Shown here piece by piece: positions 33,888 through 46,100 of a stretch of DNA of 64,000 nucleotides; the first letter of the stretch is position 1; every line of letters starts with the position of its first letter. The notes below the pieces were generated by a model. It had not been told where the DNA came from. It ran no database searches and was given only the letters and a program-made list of their open reading frames with translations. Source of the stretch: Nematostella vectensis. Taxonomy: Eukaryota > Cnidaria > Anthozoa > Actiniaria > Edwardsiidae. Where the stretch lies: assembly GCF_932526225.1 (NCBI RefSeq), contig NC_064043.1, positions 14,816,085 to 14,880,084 on the forward strand. Reading direction: 5' to 3'. The translations under genes and the position numbers were made by a program.

Positions 33888-36492
33888 GGGGGTAAGGAAA
33901 GACGAGACAAGATAGGGGGTAAGAAAGGACGAGACAAGATTGGGGTAAGGAAAGACGAGACGAGATAGGGGGTAATAAAAGACAAGATAGGGGGTAAGGA
34001 AAGACAATACAAGAAAGGGGGTAAGGAAATACAAGACGAGATAGGTAGTAAGGAAGGACAAGACGAGATAGGGGGTAAGGAAAAACAAGACGAGATAGGG
34101 GGTAAGAAAAGACGAGGTAGGGGATAAAGAAAGACGAGACGAGATAGGGGTAAAGAAAGACGAGACGAGATAGGGGGTAAGGAAAAACAAGACGAGATAG
34201 CGAGTAAGGAAAAACAAGACAAGATAGGTAGTAAGGAAAGACAAGATGAGATAGTGGGTAAGAAAAAAAACAAGACGAGATAGGGGGTAAGGAAAAACAA
34301 GACGAGATAGGGGGTAAGAAAAAACAAGACGAGATAGGGGGTAAGGAAAGGCGAGACGAGATAGGGGGTAAGGAAAGACAAGATAGGGGGTAAGGAAAGA
34401 CAAGACGAGAAAGGGGGTAAGAAAAGACAAGATAGGGGGTAAGAAAAGACAAGATAGGGGGTAAGAAAAGACAATACAAGAAAGGGGGTAAGGAAATACA
34501 AGACGAGATAGGTAGTAAGGAAGGACAAGACGAGATAGGGGGTAAGGAAAGACAAGACGAGAAAAGGGGTAAGAAAAGACAAGATAGGGGGTAAGAAAAG
34601 ACAAGATAGGGGGTAAGAAAAGACAATACAAGAAAGGGGGTAAGGAAAGACAAGACGAGATAGGTAGAAAGGAAGGACAAGACGAGATAGGGGGTAAGGA
34701 AAAACAAGACGAGATAGGGGGTAAGAAAAGACGAGGTAGGGGATAAAGAAAGACGAAACGAGATAGGAGGTTAAGAAAGACGAGACGAGATAGGGGGTAA
34801 GGAAAGACGGGACGAGATAGGGGGTAAGGAAAAACAAGACGAGATAGCGGGTAAGGAAAAACAAGACAAGATAGGTAGTAAGGAAGGACAAGACGAGATA
34901 GTGGGTAAGAAAAAAACAAGACGAGATAGGGGGTAAGGAAAAACAAGACGAGATAGGGGGTAAGAAAAAACAAGACGAGATAGTGGGTAAGGAAAGGCGA
35001 GACGAGATAGGGGGTAAGGAAAACCAAGACGAGATAGGGGGTAAGGAAAGACAAGACGAGATAGTGGGTAAGGAAAACAAGACGAGATAGGGGGTAAGGA
35101 AAGACAAGAGGAGATACGGGGTAAGGAAAGACGAGACGAGATAAGGGTAAGGAAAAACAAGACGAGATAGGGGGTAAGAAAAAACAAGACGAGATAGGGG
35201 GTAAGGAAAGGCGAGACGAGATAGGGGGTAAGGAAAGACGTGACGAGATAGGGGGTAAGGAAAGACGAGACGAGATAGGGGTAAAGAAAGACGGACGAGG
35301 TAGGGGGTAAGGAAAGACGGGCGAGATAGGGGGTAAGGAAAGACGAGACGAGATAGGGGGTAAGGAAAACCAAGACGAGATAGGGGGTAAGGAAAGACAA
35401 GACGAGATAGTGGGTAAGGAAAACAAGACGAGATAGGGGGTAAGGAAAGACAAGAGGAGATACGGGGTAAGGAAAGACGAGACGAGATAAGGGTAAGGAA
35501 AAACAAGACGAGATAGGGGGTAAGAAAAAACAAGACGAGATAGGGGGTAAGGAAAGGCGAGACGAGATAGGGGGTAAGGAAAGACGTGACGAGATAGGGG
35601 GTAAGGAAAGACGAGACGAGATAAGGGTAAGGAAAAACAAGACGAGATAGGGGGTAAGAAAAAACAAGACGAGATAGTGGGTAAGGAAAGGCGAGACGAG
35701 ATAGGGGGTAAGGAAAACCAAGACGAGATAGGGGGTAAGGAAAGACAAGACGAGATAGTGGGTAAGGAAAACAAGACGAGATAGGGGGTAAGGAAAGACA
35801 AGAGGAGATACGGGGTAAGGAAAGACGAGACGAGATAAGGGTAAGGAAAAACAAGACGAGATAGAGGGTAAGAAAAAACAAGACGAGATAGGGGGTAAGG
35901 AAAGGCGAGACGAGATAGGGGGTAAGGAAAGACGTGACGAGATAGGGGGTAAGGAAAGACGAGACGAGATAGGGGTAAAGAAAGACGGACGAGGTAGGGG
36001 GTAAGGAAAGACGGGCGAGATAGGGGGTAAGGAAAGACGAGACGAGATAGGGGGTAAGGAAAACCAAGACGAGATAGGGGGTAAGGAAAGACAAGACGAG
36101 ATAGTGGGTAAGGAAAACAAGACGAGATAGGGGGTAAGGAAAGACAAGAGGAGATACGGGGTAAGGAAAGACGAGACGAGATAAGGGTAAGGAAAAACAA
36201 GACGAGATAGGGGGTAAGAAAAAACAAGACGAGATAGGGGGTAAGGAAAGGCGAGACGAGATAGGGGGTAAGGAAAGACGTGACGAGATAGGGGGTAAGG
36301 AAAGACGAGACGAGATAGGGGTAAAGAAAGACGGACGAGGTAGGGGGTAAGGAAAGACGGGCGAGATAGGGGGTAAGGAAAGACGAGACGAGATAGGGGT
36401 AAGGAAAGACGGACGAGATAGGGGATAAGGAAAGACGAGACGAGATAGGGGGTAAGGAAAGGCAAGACGAGATAGGAAGTGAGGAAAGACGA
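33888..36492. repeat. 2.6-kb purine-rich minisatellite, about 27-bp unit, higher-order structure
   Basis: Units read GAGATAGGGGGTAAGGAAAG plus ACGAGAC variants, nearly all purine on the plus strand. A variant block with ATAAGGGTAAGGAAAAAC recurs at about 35,141, 35,486, 35,622, 35,834 and 36,180, showing 345-350 bp higher-order duplications. It lies just beyond the putative INTS13 polyadenylation site. Stop-free minus frames of up to 805 codons follow from the unit composition and are not genes. Confidence 0.92.
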
Positions 36493-36574
36493 GACGCTAA
36501 AAACGGAGGATAGCTAGAAAATGTTTCTTACAGGTAATAAAGACCTGTTTAGACTAGTTCGGCCAAAATGTGTG

Positions 36575-36580
36575 TTTATT
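36575..36580 (-). terminator. INTS13: Putative INTS13 polyadenylation signal AATAAA
   Basis: First canonical AATAAA on the minus strand after the stop codon, about 413 bp downstream. It gives a plausible transcript end before the 2.6-kb array. Prediction only. Confidence 0.5.
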
Positions 36581-36754
36581 CTGGCATTTGAATGGGCTCA
36601 TAATATATGCCGTTAAACGAGAAATGTGGCTGTTGTGTTGATGTTATGCTAATGTATTTTGCGTGACAAAAATTCACGCAAGTGTCACATACGTTCAAAT
36701 ACTGCTATGGTCGTGTAGATGTAATGGTATTGTGTGCTGCGTCACATAAGCGTG

Positions 36755-36992
36755 TACTTGGCTCTCGAGACGCTATCGGGATGTGGGTATGGATCAGCCC
36801 AAGGAGTGAGTTGCGTGACGAATGTTGCGTGACGAGTGTTGCGTGACGAGTGTTGCGTGACGAGTGTTGCGCGACGAGTGTTGCGCGACGAGTGTTGCGC
36901 GACGAGTGTTGCGCGACGAGTGTTGCGCGACGAGTGTTGCGCGACGAGTGCTGCGTGACGAGTGTTGCGCGACGAGTGTTGCGCGACGTGTG
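36755..36992. repeat. 14-bp minisatellite and a second, diverged copy of the INTS13 end
   Basis: About 12 units of GCGCGACGAGTGTT lie at 36,820-36,985. At the far side (36,755-36,810, minus strand) sequence resembling the end of the last coding exon reappears: GGCTGATC, TACCC.CA, GCCA(A/G)GTACAC. The array therefore sits between two copies of the same segment. Confidence 0.75.
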
Positions 36993-37165
36993 TCAAGCAC
37001 GTGTGTACCTGGCGCTGGAGTCAATGTTGAGGTGCGGGTAGAGATCAGCCTTGCCGCCGCCACTGGACTCAGCGCGCCCGGCGAACTCCTCGTGCCGTTT
37101 GGCGGCGAGGGAGTTGATCTTACTCGTCCAAAGAGAAAGGAGAGATGGTGCTGCTGATATGTCAC
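36993..37165 (-). CDS. INTS13: INTS13 last coding exon, cleavage-module-binding C-terminus
   Basis: GDISAAPSLLSLWTSKIN, then KRHEEFAGR and KADLYPHLNIDSSARYTRA before a TGA at 36,993. The LLSLW and RKHxEFAGR residues are the conserved tail known in human INTS13. A CAG|GTACAC just before the stop is also a good donor, so a different last exon cannot be excluded. Confidence 0.92.
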
Positions 37166-40100
37166 CTGGGGAAACCACAGGCAATATAACTATCACGAAA
37201 AAAAAACGACCAGGGGGGGCAGGATTTGGCTTTAACGGCCTAACCAAAATTAAAAAAAACTCCAAAATTTCATAAAAAAACTCCCCCCCCCCTTTTTTTT
37301 TAAATACCTGACACTAAATTCTATAGCCGTTTCCGTACATTTCAAATGCGCATTGGAGCAAGAATGCCCCTCCCAATTCAACAGGCGACATGCACTTAGA
37401 GGTCATGTGACTTTTAAATAAACACATAAATGACTGTGCCCGTCACGCTAAAGAGAAAATTTTCTAGCCGATTCGTAAGCGTTAAATTGCTTTTTGTTGT
37501 CATTTAACCGCTAAAAACCGAAGCGCGCGCAAGGTTGCCACCAATACAGTCACTAGCTTCCTTAGTGCATTTCTTTCATCAAAACTGTAAATCATGGGTG
37601 CTTACCTGTAGACTTGAAAGCGTCCGATTTATCGGCCTCCGCGGCTCGGATTTTTTTCTGTGCGCGGTCGATGTCGGGGGTATTGCGACCACGCTTGAAA
37701 AAGTAATCATTGTTTGTGTCCCCGCGATTGAAGTCCGTCTTTTCTCGTTCCGTCATACCCTGATATCTAAAGCACAGACACGAAACGCAACCATGTCACA
37801 CAATAGACTTTACATGTCACGATACGCAACCATGTCACACAATAGACTTAACATAACTTTACTTTACATAACCATATCAAACAAACACTTTACCAATTAA
37901 AGCGTGTCAAACAATAATGTGCAACTTGACCAAGAATCCAATGTCTTGACATTGACGTGGGTGGAGCCCATGACGTAGTTTGTGTTTACCTGTCTATTTC
38001 TTTCCAGGCGAGATCGTTACTGGACATACTACCACCAGGCCCTGAAGAAAAAAACATAACTTGCATGCTTAAATGTTACAAAGCCAGCTAATATATCTGA
38101 GGATAATGTGGGAGGGTTTATCATGGAGAGGGATGGACTAGATAGTTTGATTTACAGTATCTCTCGCTAGAAGCACGAGGTGGTAGCCAGGCAACAAGAG
38201 GGTTTGGTTTACAGTATCTCTCACTAGAAGCACGAGGTGGTAGCCAGGCAACAAGAGGGTTTGGTGCACAGTATCTCTCACTAGAAGCACGAGGTGGTAG
38301 CCAGGCAACAAGAGGGTTTGGTTTACAGTATCTCTCGCTAGAAGCACGAGGTGGTAGCCAGGCAACAAGAGGGTTTGGTTCACAGTATCTCTCGCTAGAA
38401 GCACGAGGTGGTAGCCAGGCAACAAGAGGGTTTGGTTCACAGTATCTCGTGTTTGAAGCACGAGGTGGTAGCCAGGCAACAAGAGGGTTTGGTTCACAGT
38501 ATCTCTTGCGAGAAGCACGGGGTGGTAGCCAGGCAACAAGAGAGTTTGGTTTACAGTATCTCTCGCTAGAAGCACGAGGTGGTAGCCAGGCAACAAGAGG
38601 GTTTGATTTACAGTATCTCTCGCTAGAAGTACGAGGTGGTAGCCAGGCAACAAGAGGGTTTGATTTACAGTATCTCTCGCTAGAAGAACGAGGTGGTAGC
38701 CAGGCAACAAGAGGGTTTGGTTCACAGTATCTCTTGCTAGAAGCACGAGGTGGTAGCCAGGCAACAAGAGGGTTTGGTTCACAGTATCTCTCGCTAGAAG
38801 CACGAGGTGGTAGCCAGGCAACAAGAGGGTTTGATTTACAGTATCTCTCGCTAGAAGCACGAGGTGGTAGCCAGGCAACAAGAGGGTTTGGTTCACAGTA
38901 TCTCTTGCGAGAAGCACGAGGTGGTAGCCAGGCAACAAGAGGGTTTGGTTTACAGTATCTCTCGCTAGAAGCACGAGGTGGTAGCCAGGCAACAAGAGGG
39001 AGGAGTGGTAGGGTCGAGTTGTTTTCCGTGACTTGCAAGCTTAACTGACACCGGATCACTTAATGTTTAAGTTTGAATAGGAATATTGTTGGTTGTAATA
39101 ATAATTACGGAGAAAATCTTTGGTAAACACTGCAATAAACATGCATTAAAATGCCGATGTGTTTGAAAAGGTACGGGAAAGCGGTGAAGCCGTTTGCCAT
39201 TTGCCATTATTGTTTGCAAGTTAATTGTTGTGCATTTGTGAAATTTTGTTGTCGGATGTTTTGCTTGTCGTCTGTACTTTGTCTACAGTAGTATGTGGGG
39301 TTACTCAGTTTTTTTGTATAATTGTCTTACAACTCTGCTATTTCTAAGCATTTTTATCATTTTGTAGTAGAATAGTTGAGAGCAATAGGTTAGAAAACAG
39401 TTTTAACGGTTATTATGTAAATCTCGTTAAATAAAGCTTATTGTATTACGTGTATTGTATTTTTGTTTAAATATAATTTTTAAAAATGTTAAAATGTATC
39501 ACAAGACTCACTCTCGAGCTCGTCAGTGGGCGTGGCTCGCGGGCTGCTATGGGAACTGAGTGACGGGCTCCCTGGCGTCTTGAGGCACTCGTAAACCTAA
39601 AACACAATATCACTATGACAACTTTTCCACTGAAGGAAGGAATAAGATATATTGGGGAAACGTTTTTAACTAAACTAAACAACACCCAAATCCAGATGGT
39701 AATATCCACATGGTAATAACCAGATGGTAATATCCAGATGGTAATATCCACATGGTAATAACCAGATTGTAATATCCAGATGGTAACATCCAAATGGTAA
39801 TATCCAGATGGTAATATCCAGATGGTGATATATAGATGGTAATATCGAGATGGTAACATCCAAATGGTATTATCCAGATGGTAATAACCAGATGTTAATA
39901 TCTAGATGGTAACATCCAAATGGTAATATCCAGATGGTAATATATAGATGGTATAAACCACATGGAAACATCCAAATGGTAATATCCACATGGTAATACC
40001 CAGATGGTAATATCTAGATGGTAATAACCAGATGGTAATAATCTAATGGATATCAAGATGGTAATATCCAGATGTTAGTAACCAGATAGTAATACCCAGA

Positions 40101-43100
40101 CAGTAATACCCAGATACTAATATCCAGACACTAATATCCTAATAGTAACTTCCAGACAGTAACATCCAGATGGTAATATCCAGATGGTAATAATCAAATG
40201 GATATCCAGATGGTAAAATCCAGATGTTAGTAACCAGATAGTAATACCCAGACAGTAATATCCAGATGGTAATATCTATATGGTAATAACCAGATGGTAA
40301 CATCCAGATGGTAATATCTAGATGGTAATAACCAGATGGTAATATCTAGATGTTATTAACCAGATGGTAATAACCAGATGGTAACATCCAGATGGTAATA
40401 TCTAGATGGTAATAACCAGATGGTAATAACAAGATGGTAACATCCAGATGGTAATATCTAGATGGTAATAACCAGATGGTAATATCTAGATGTTATTAAC
40501 CAGATGGTAATAACCAAATGTTAACATCCAGATGGTAACATCTAGAAGGTAATATCTAGAAGATAATATCCAGGTGGTAATATCCAGATGGTAATATCTA
40601 GAAGATAATATCCAGATGGTAGTATCCAGATGGTAACATCCAGATGGTAATATCCAGATGGTAACATCCAGATGGTAATATCTAGAAGATAATATCCAGA
40701 TGGTAATTTCCAGATGGTAACATCCAGATGGTAATATTTAAGTGGTAACATCCAGATGGTAATATCTAGAAGATAATATCCAGATGGTAATATCCAGATG
40801 GTAATATCTAGAAGATAATATCCAGATGGTAACATCCAGATGGTAACATCCAGATGGTAATATCCAGATGGTAACATCCAGATGGTAATATCCAGATGGT
40901 AATAATCAAATGGATATCTAGATAGTAATATCCAGATGTTAGTAACCAGATAGTAATACCCAGACAGTAATACCCAGATACTAATATCCAGACACTAATA
41001 TCCTGATAGTAACTTCCAGACAGTAACATCCAGATATTAATATCCAGATTGAATTATAATTCCTACCCTTTCATGATTCCTTGAAGTCTTACTCGCTGCT
41101 TCCAGGAAAATCTCAAGCTCCGCCCACAATTGCCGGTATTGCTCATCCCTGTAAAAGGAGGTGATACAAGTTGAACCAGACAAAGTAAGCATGGACATAA
41201 AAGGCTATAAGGAGGTCATACAAGTTAAACCTGACAAAGTAAGCATGGACATTAAAGGCTATAAGGAGGTCATACAAGTTAAACCTGACAAAGTAAGCAT
41301 GGACATTAAAGGCTAGAACAGGACTGGCTTTTCACCTTGGTGTAATGTGACTAGCAACAATAAGACGATAACTCACTGACTAGGGTGACAACCCCCTATC
41401 GCTTAAACTATGTGTAGAACCTGGCCCCCATACAAGGGGCGTAAACACACCTCTTTGGCCCTTTCCCCCTTACACCCATCATCGTGATGGGCAGGACGTC
41501 GTTTCTACTCTCCATCGCTTGCAGCTTGTAGATCACCTAAAGAGAACAACGAGTATGGGTCAATCAATCATTTGCCCTAATTCTCATGACTCATGAAATT
41601 TCCAGCTTTTATTTGATAGACCAATAACAGGGTATTTTTGGTCGATTTTGAAATAGCGGCTGGTAGATAAAAATAGCAAATAACTTAAAAGAATTTAAAA
41701 AATACAATTTCACTAAAATTGAAATCTTTTCCCGGAGACCTAAGGTATTTTATTTGCTAGTTTTTAGTGAAAAGTTATCTACACTTTGCATTTCTATAGG
41801 CCCCGTGTAGACAGCGCCAATATCGGACAGCATTCCTGGCAAAAAAGAATAATAATAACTAAATATTGGAGAGCTGCTTCGAAATACCACCACACATGGT
41901 GTTCAGGTTCTGTTTGCACGGGACTTTAACATAACTTACTCCCTTGCACTCCAACACCTCGTCATCCGTTAGGGCCTCCTTCATCAAGTGTGAAGACAAA
42001 GGTTCTAGATGCTAAAGAAAAGACAAATGATGGTGACATCTATTGGTCAATCGGAAAGGGATGAGTTGGGATAGGGGGGAAAAGGAGGGGAGTGTAGCGC
42101 TTAAAAAAGCAGGTGTGTGTATTGAAGCTTTCCTTTGTGTCGGGTAACTAACAGGTACTGGTCGCTATCAACGCAAATATTCTATTGATTTGCTATTGTT
42201 CTACCATACACCATTTAAGACGCAATAAAAGATTACTAACCCATGGACGATTAAGCTTCAAAAGCTCTAAAATTGATGCCCAGCGGCACATCTTTTGATA
42301 GAATATCTTTCTAGTTAATATACAACTCGCAGTACTAAGTTAGTTCGTCGTTATAGTGCGTAGCCCAGACACGCGCGCTAGCGTGGAAACCTCGACTATT
42401 GAGGATGTGAGACACACATGCTTTCTAATTGACATGAATTGTACTACACAAACTACGAGGGAAAGAAATGCTCGCGCCTCAGAACACGGCGGAATAAGCG
42501 CCTCAGAACACGGCGGAATAAGCGCCTCAGAACACGGCGGAATAAGCGCCTCATAACACGGCGGAATAAGCGCCACAGAACACGGCGGAATAAGCGCCTC
42601 AGAACACGGCGGAATAAGCGCCTCAGAACAAGGCGGAATAAGCGCCACAGAACACGGCGGAATAAGCGCCTCAGAACACGGCGGAATAGGCGCCTAAAAA
42701 AAACTTTGTATTGGTGGCCACGCGTCGCACACAATAATAGGCAATTAGTATGACGGCACATTGCCAAAAGATGGTAAATTACATAGACATCAGAGGTGAA
42801 TTGATAGAATAAACAATATAATTATCTTAACACGAGTCGGGTTTTCGCACACCAGTACAATGTTTTTACCCTGCCGGCTTAACCTCCATTCGCCCAACTC
42901 GTGAAATGTTTTTTAAGATTAGAATCTTGTTACTGCCCATCATAGGGTTTGGACTTAGGGCCGACAATATCACCATTTGCCCAAAGGATCTAGCAGTGTT
43001 GCAAATCTACTGGAACACTCTTATTCCTTACATATATCCAAAGAATAACACAGCGAGCGAACCCGAAGGAGAGTTGGTGGAGTACTTTGCGTTGGCTTCT

Positions 43101-46100
43101 ACATTCTGTGGTTGCGGTGACCAAGTCAAACTTAACTTTACGAGGATGAACGTGTCGTCATCAGCCGAGATAGAGCTGTTTATTCGACACTCCATGCCCA
43201 ACATAGTACCGCGATTGGTGTTTCCCGTCATCACCAAAACTGGTGTGAATATACAATACCTGCGGAGATTTTTGGCATTTCACCGCTCGCCAGGACCGGC
43301 GATTCTTGAATATGTGCAAACGAATGGTGGCAAGATCAGTTTTACCGAAATGGCAGTGCGTTCTGTCCCATATCTTATCATTATGGTGTTAATAGCGATT
43401 TCTGCAGGCACTCTTGTTTGGGGCATTGTAAGTAAATTTTAATGTATTTTATTTTTCAAAGTGTAAGTGAGCTTTCGTAAGCCATCTACGCATTGATCAT
43501 GATTATCAACACATATTGTTACCAAAAACGGGACAAGATGCTCAACAGAAATTCATACCAAGCATCTTTTAATTTGGTAATATGGTGTTTCCAGACTACT
43601 GTGAACTAGAATCAAATCAATAATTAATTTTAAAGCTCTCAAAACCTACTTCGTTCTGCAAGTTGAAAACAATTTTCACAACAAGCGGTAATATTACTGG
43701 CTGATATGTTAAGCATACAAAAAAAAACAATCTCTTTCTGTACGGAATAATAACTTCATCTTTCTTTGGTTGAAAAGGGCAAATAGAAGCTGGGGGCTCA
43801 GTTTCAAAGTATTCTTTCTGTCACCATAGTGGTTTACTTTTTTAGTCAAACTCTATAAACCCATGAGAAAAATATATATATATGGAAGATGGTGAGGAAA
43901 TTCAGTTCAACTTAATAAACAATTGTTCCGAGATTACAAAAAACTATTTGCAGTTTATTTGAAAAACATATTCAGATAAACAAAAAAAAAATCGAAAAGA
44001 AAATATTTTTTACCTTTAAAAGTGCCAATCAAGAGTGCGAAAAATTTAGTGGGCAAGCAAACTGAATACCAGAAAACAACAGATTACTCGAGGCCCCTGG
44101 TGTCAGAAGGCTTATTATTACCATTATTCTAATGAGCCCTGCTAATTCGACTCCAACTTCACCTGCATAAGTGAGAATTCATCTGGTAATTGTGGCTAGG
44201 GGCAGCATTTTTGGGTTGGATTATCACTGTCGAAATTACTATCCAAATAAGCATCTTAAGGCAGTCAAGTATTTATGACCAAATATTGGTATAACACTTG
44301 TTCGGTTGAAATAATCTGCAAATTATTATTAAAGTCGATTATTGTTTATTTCTTTAATGTGTTAGTATCCATATGAATTGCATACGAAATAAAGTGATGG
44401 TTTGTTAAGGATATTGAAAATAATATTATCTAAAAAATCATATTTGCAGTACTTCAGTTGCGGAATCTTACAAATGGTATATTCAGATTCAAATGGTAAA
44501 TACTGAGATGCGAATCAGTATGCCTACCTTAACCGAAGGCAAAAAAATTATACATGCAAAACGGATACCACAGCAAAGCATAAGCAAGTAAAAGAAAAAT
44601 AAAACGACTTTTCACTTTAGTTCCAGCATAAAATCTAACATGGAGTTATTTTTGAACATGATTACGAGGGCTAAAACTAAACTGTGATTTTCCTGCACTA
44701 GTGATTTTCTTCTTTTTCTTCACTTCCAAATTACACTGTTAAGTACTGTGAATTAGGTAGTCGCATACTTTGAATTGATGCATTTCATTCATCCCATCTT
44801 GTAATAAAATCGGATCAATATTTCTAAAGTATACACCATTTTCAATAAGTGTTGACTATAAGAAAATAGAAAATTACAAATGCCTTACACTACTGGTTAA
44901 AGAATACAAGTCCTGTGTCTGTTTTGACATTCAGTGAGGCTATCTAGGTTTTCAGTGAGGCCCATGTAGTGAATACGCCATTTTTGACACCAGAAAACAA
45001 CATAGTTAGTCAAACTTTGTTCCATTTTCCATTTTCTTATTGTCAAAACTTAATTAAAATAGATGTATTAGAATGATTTCCATTAACCCGTGGACTAACT
45101 ACACTTTAGCGTATTACGCTTTATTGCGTTCTAATCCCATTGTTCTCTTTTGTGTTTTCCTGACTATTGCACTTTGACTATCATACTTTATTTCACGGGT
45201 TAATGAAAACCACTCTAAACAGTTCAAGGAAAAACACTTAGTTCATGGGCCGAGCAATAGGAAAACGGTAAAAGATAATGAAAGATGTATCTAAGTATCA
45301 CATATTACAAAAATAATGTTATTTCTGGATTAATTCTTAGTGAGGCGTGTGGATACGGACAGTCTTTCTAGATATGCATTCGTACAGACACAACGTCACT
45401 ACTCGCTGTTTAATCTAGTTCTTTCAACACTGTTGAAAGCTAGGATACCGCTGACTAGGTGCAGCTGTGTTTGACTTTGACTGTATAAAACTCAGAATAG
45501 GGGGGAGGTATCTGTTTTCAGTCTGTTTTTTGTAAATTCAGCTCAAAAATAGCCAGAAGTCAATGGGTTAAGCAAAAATAGTAATTATGTCATTGTGACG
45601 TCATAAATTATTCCATCACACTCGAAATAGAGTGTGACGATTATTTGCATGCTGGTGATCATTGTCTGTAAGTTTTATTGTCATAGCCCAAGCGATTTAA
45701 GATTTAAATAGGTGGGACTTTTCATCTCTTCTAGTGTAGTATTGATAGTGACGTCATTTGATCACGTGATTTCTACATGACAGCTACCGTTTTGGCTATT
45801 ATATAAAAACATAAAGTACATGAAACAAGCTTTCAGAAAATATATGATAGCCTTTGTCCCTTTAGGGTCTTAGGCCCATGACTAATTTTCAAGCCCGATT
45901 ATTTGTCATGCAAGTTGGGCGTTTTTTTCCTGTCTATCTTTTTGTATACTTAAACCATACTCGTTCCAGGAAATGCATAAAAACTCAGAGCAGTTCTCGC
46001 GACCATTTCCTCATGGGGCCCTTAACGGCGTATGGTGGTCTTTCGTCACTATGACAACAGTCGGGTAAGAAAACAACAATATCACCACAACCTACAAAAT

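Noticed and set aside
33799-36465. Minus-strand frames of 302-805 codons rich in Leu, Pro, Tyr, Ser
   Set aside because: They are open in all three frames because the 27-bp repeat contains no stop on that strand. There is no unique sequence and no splice context.
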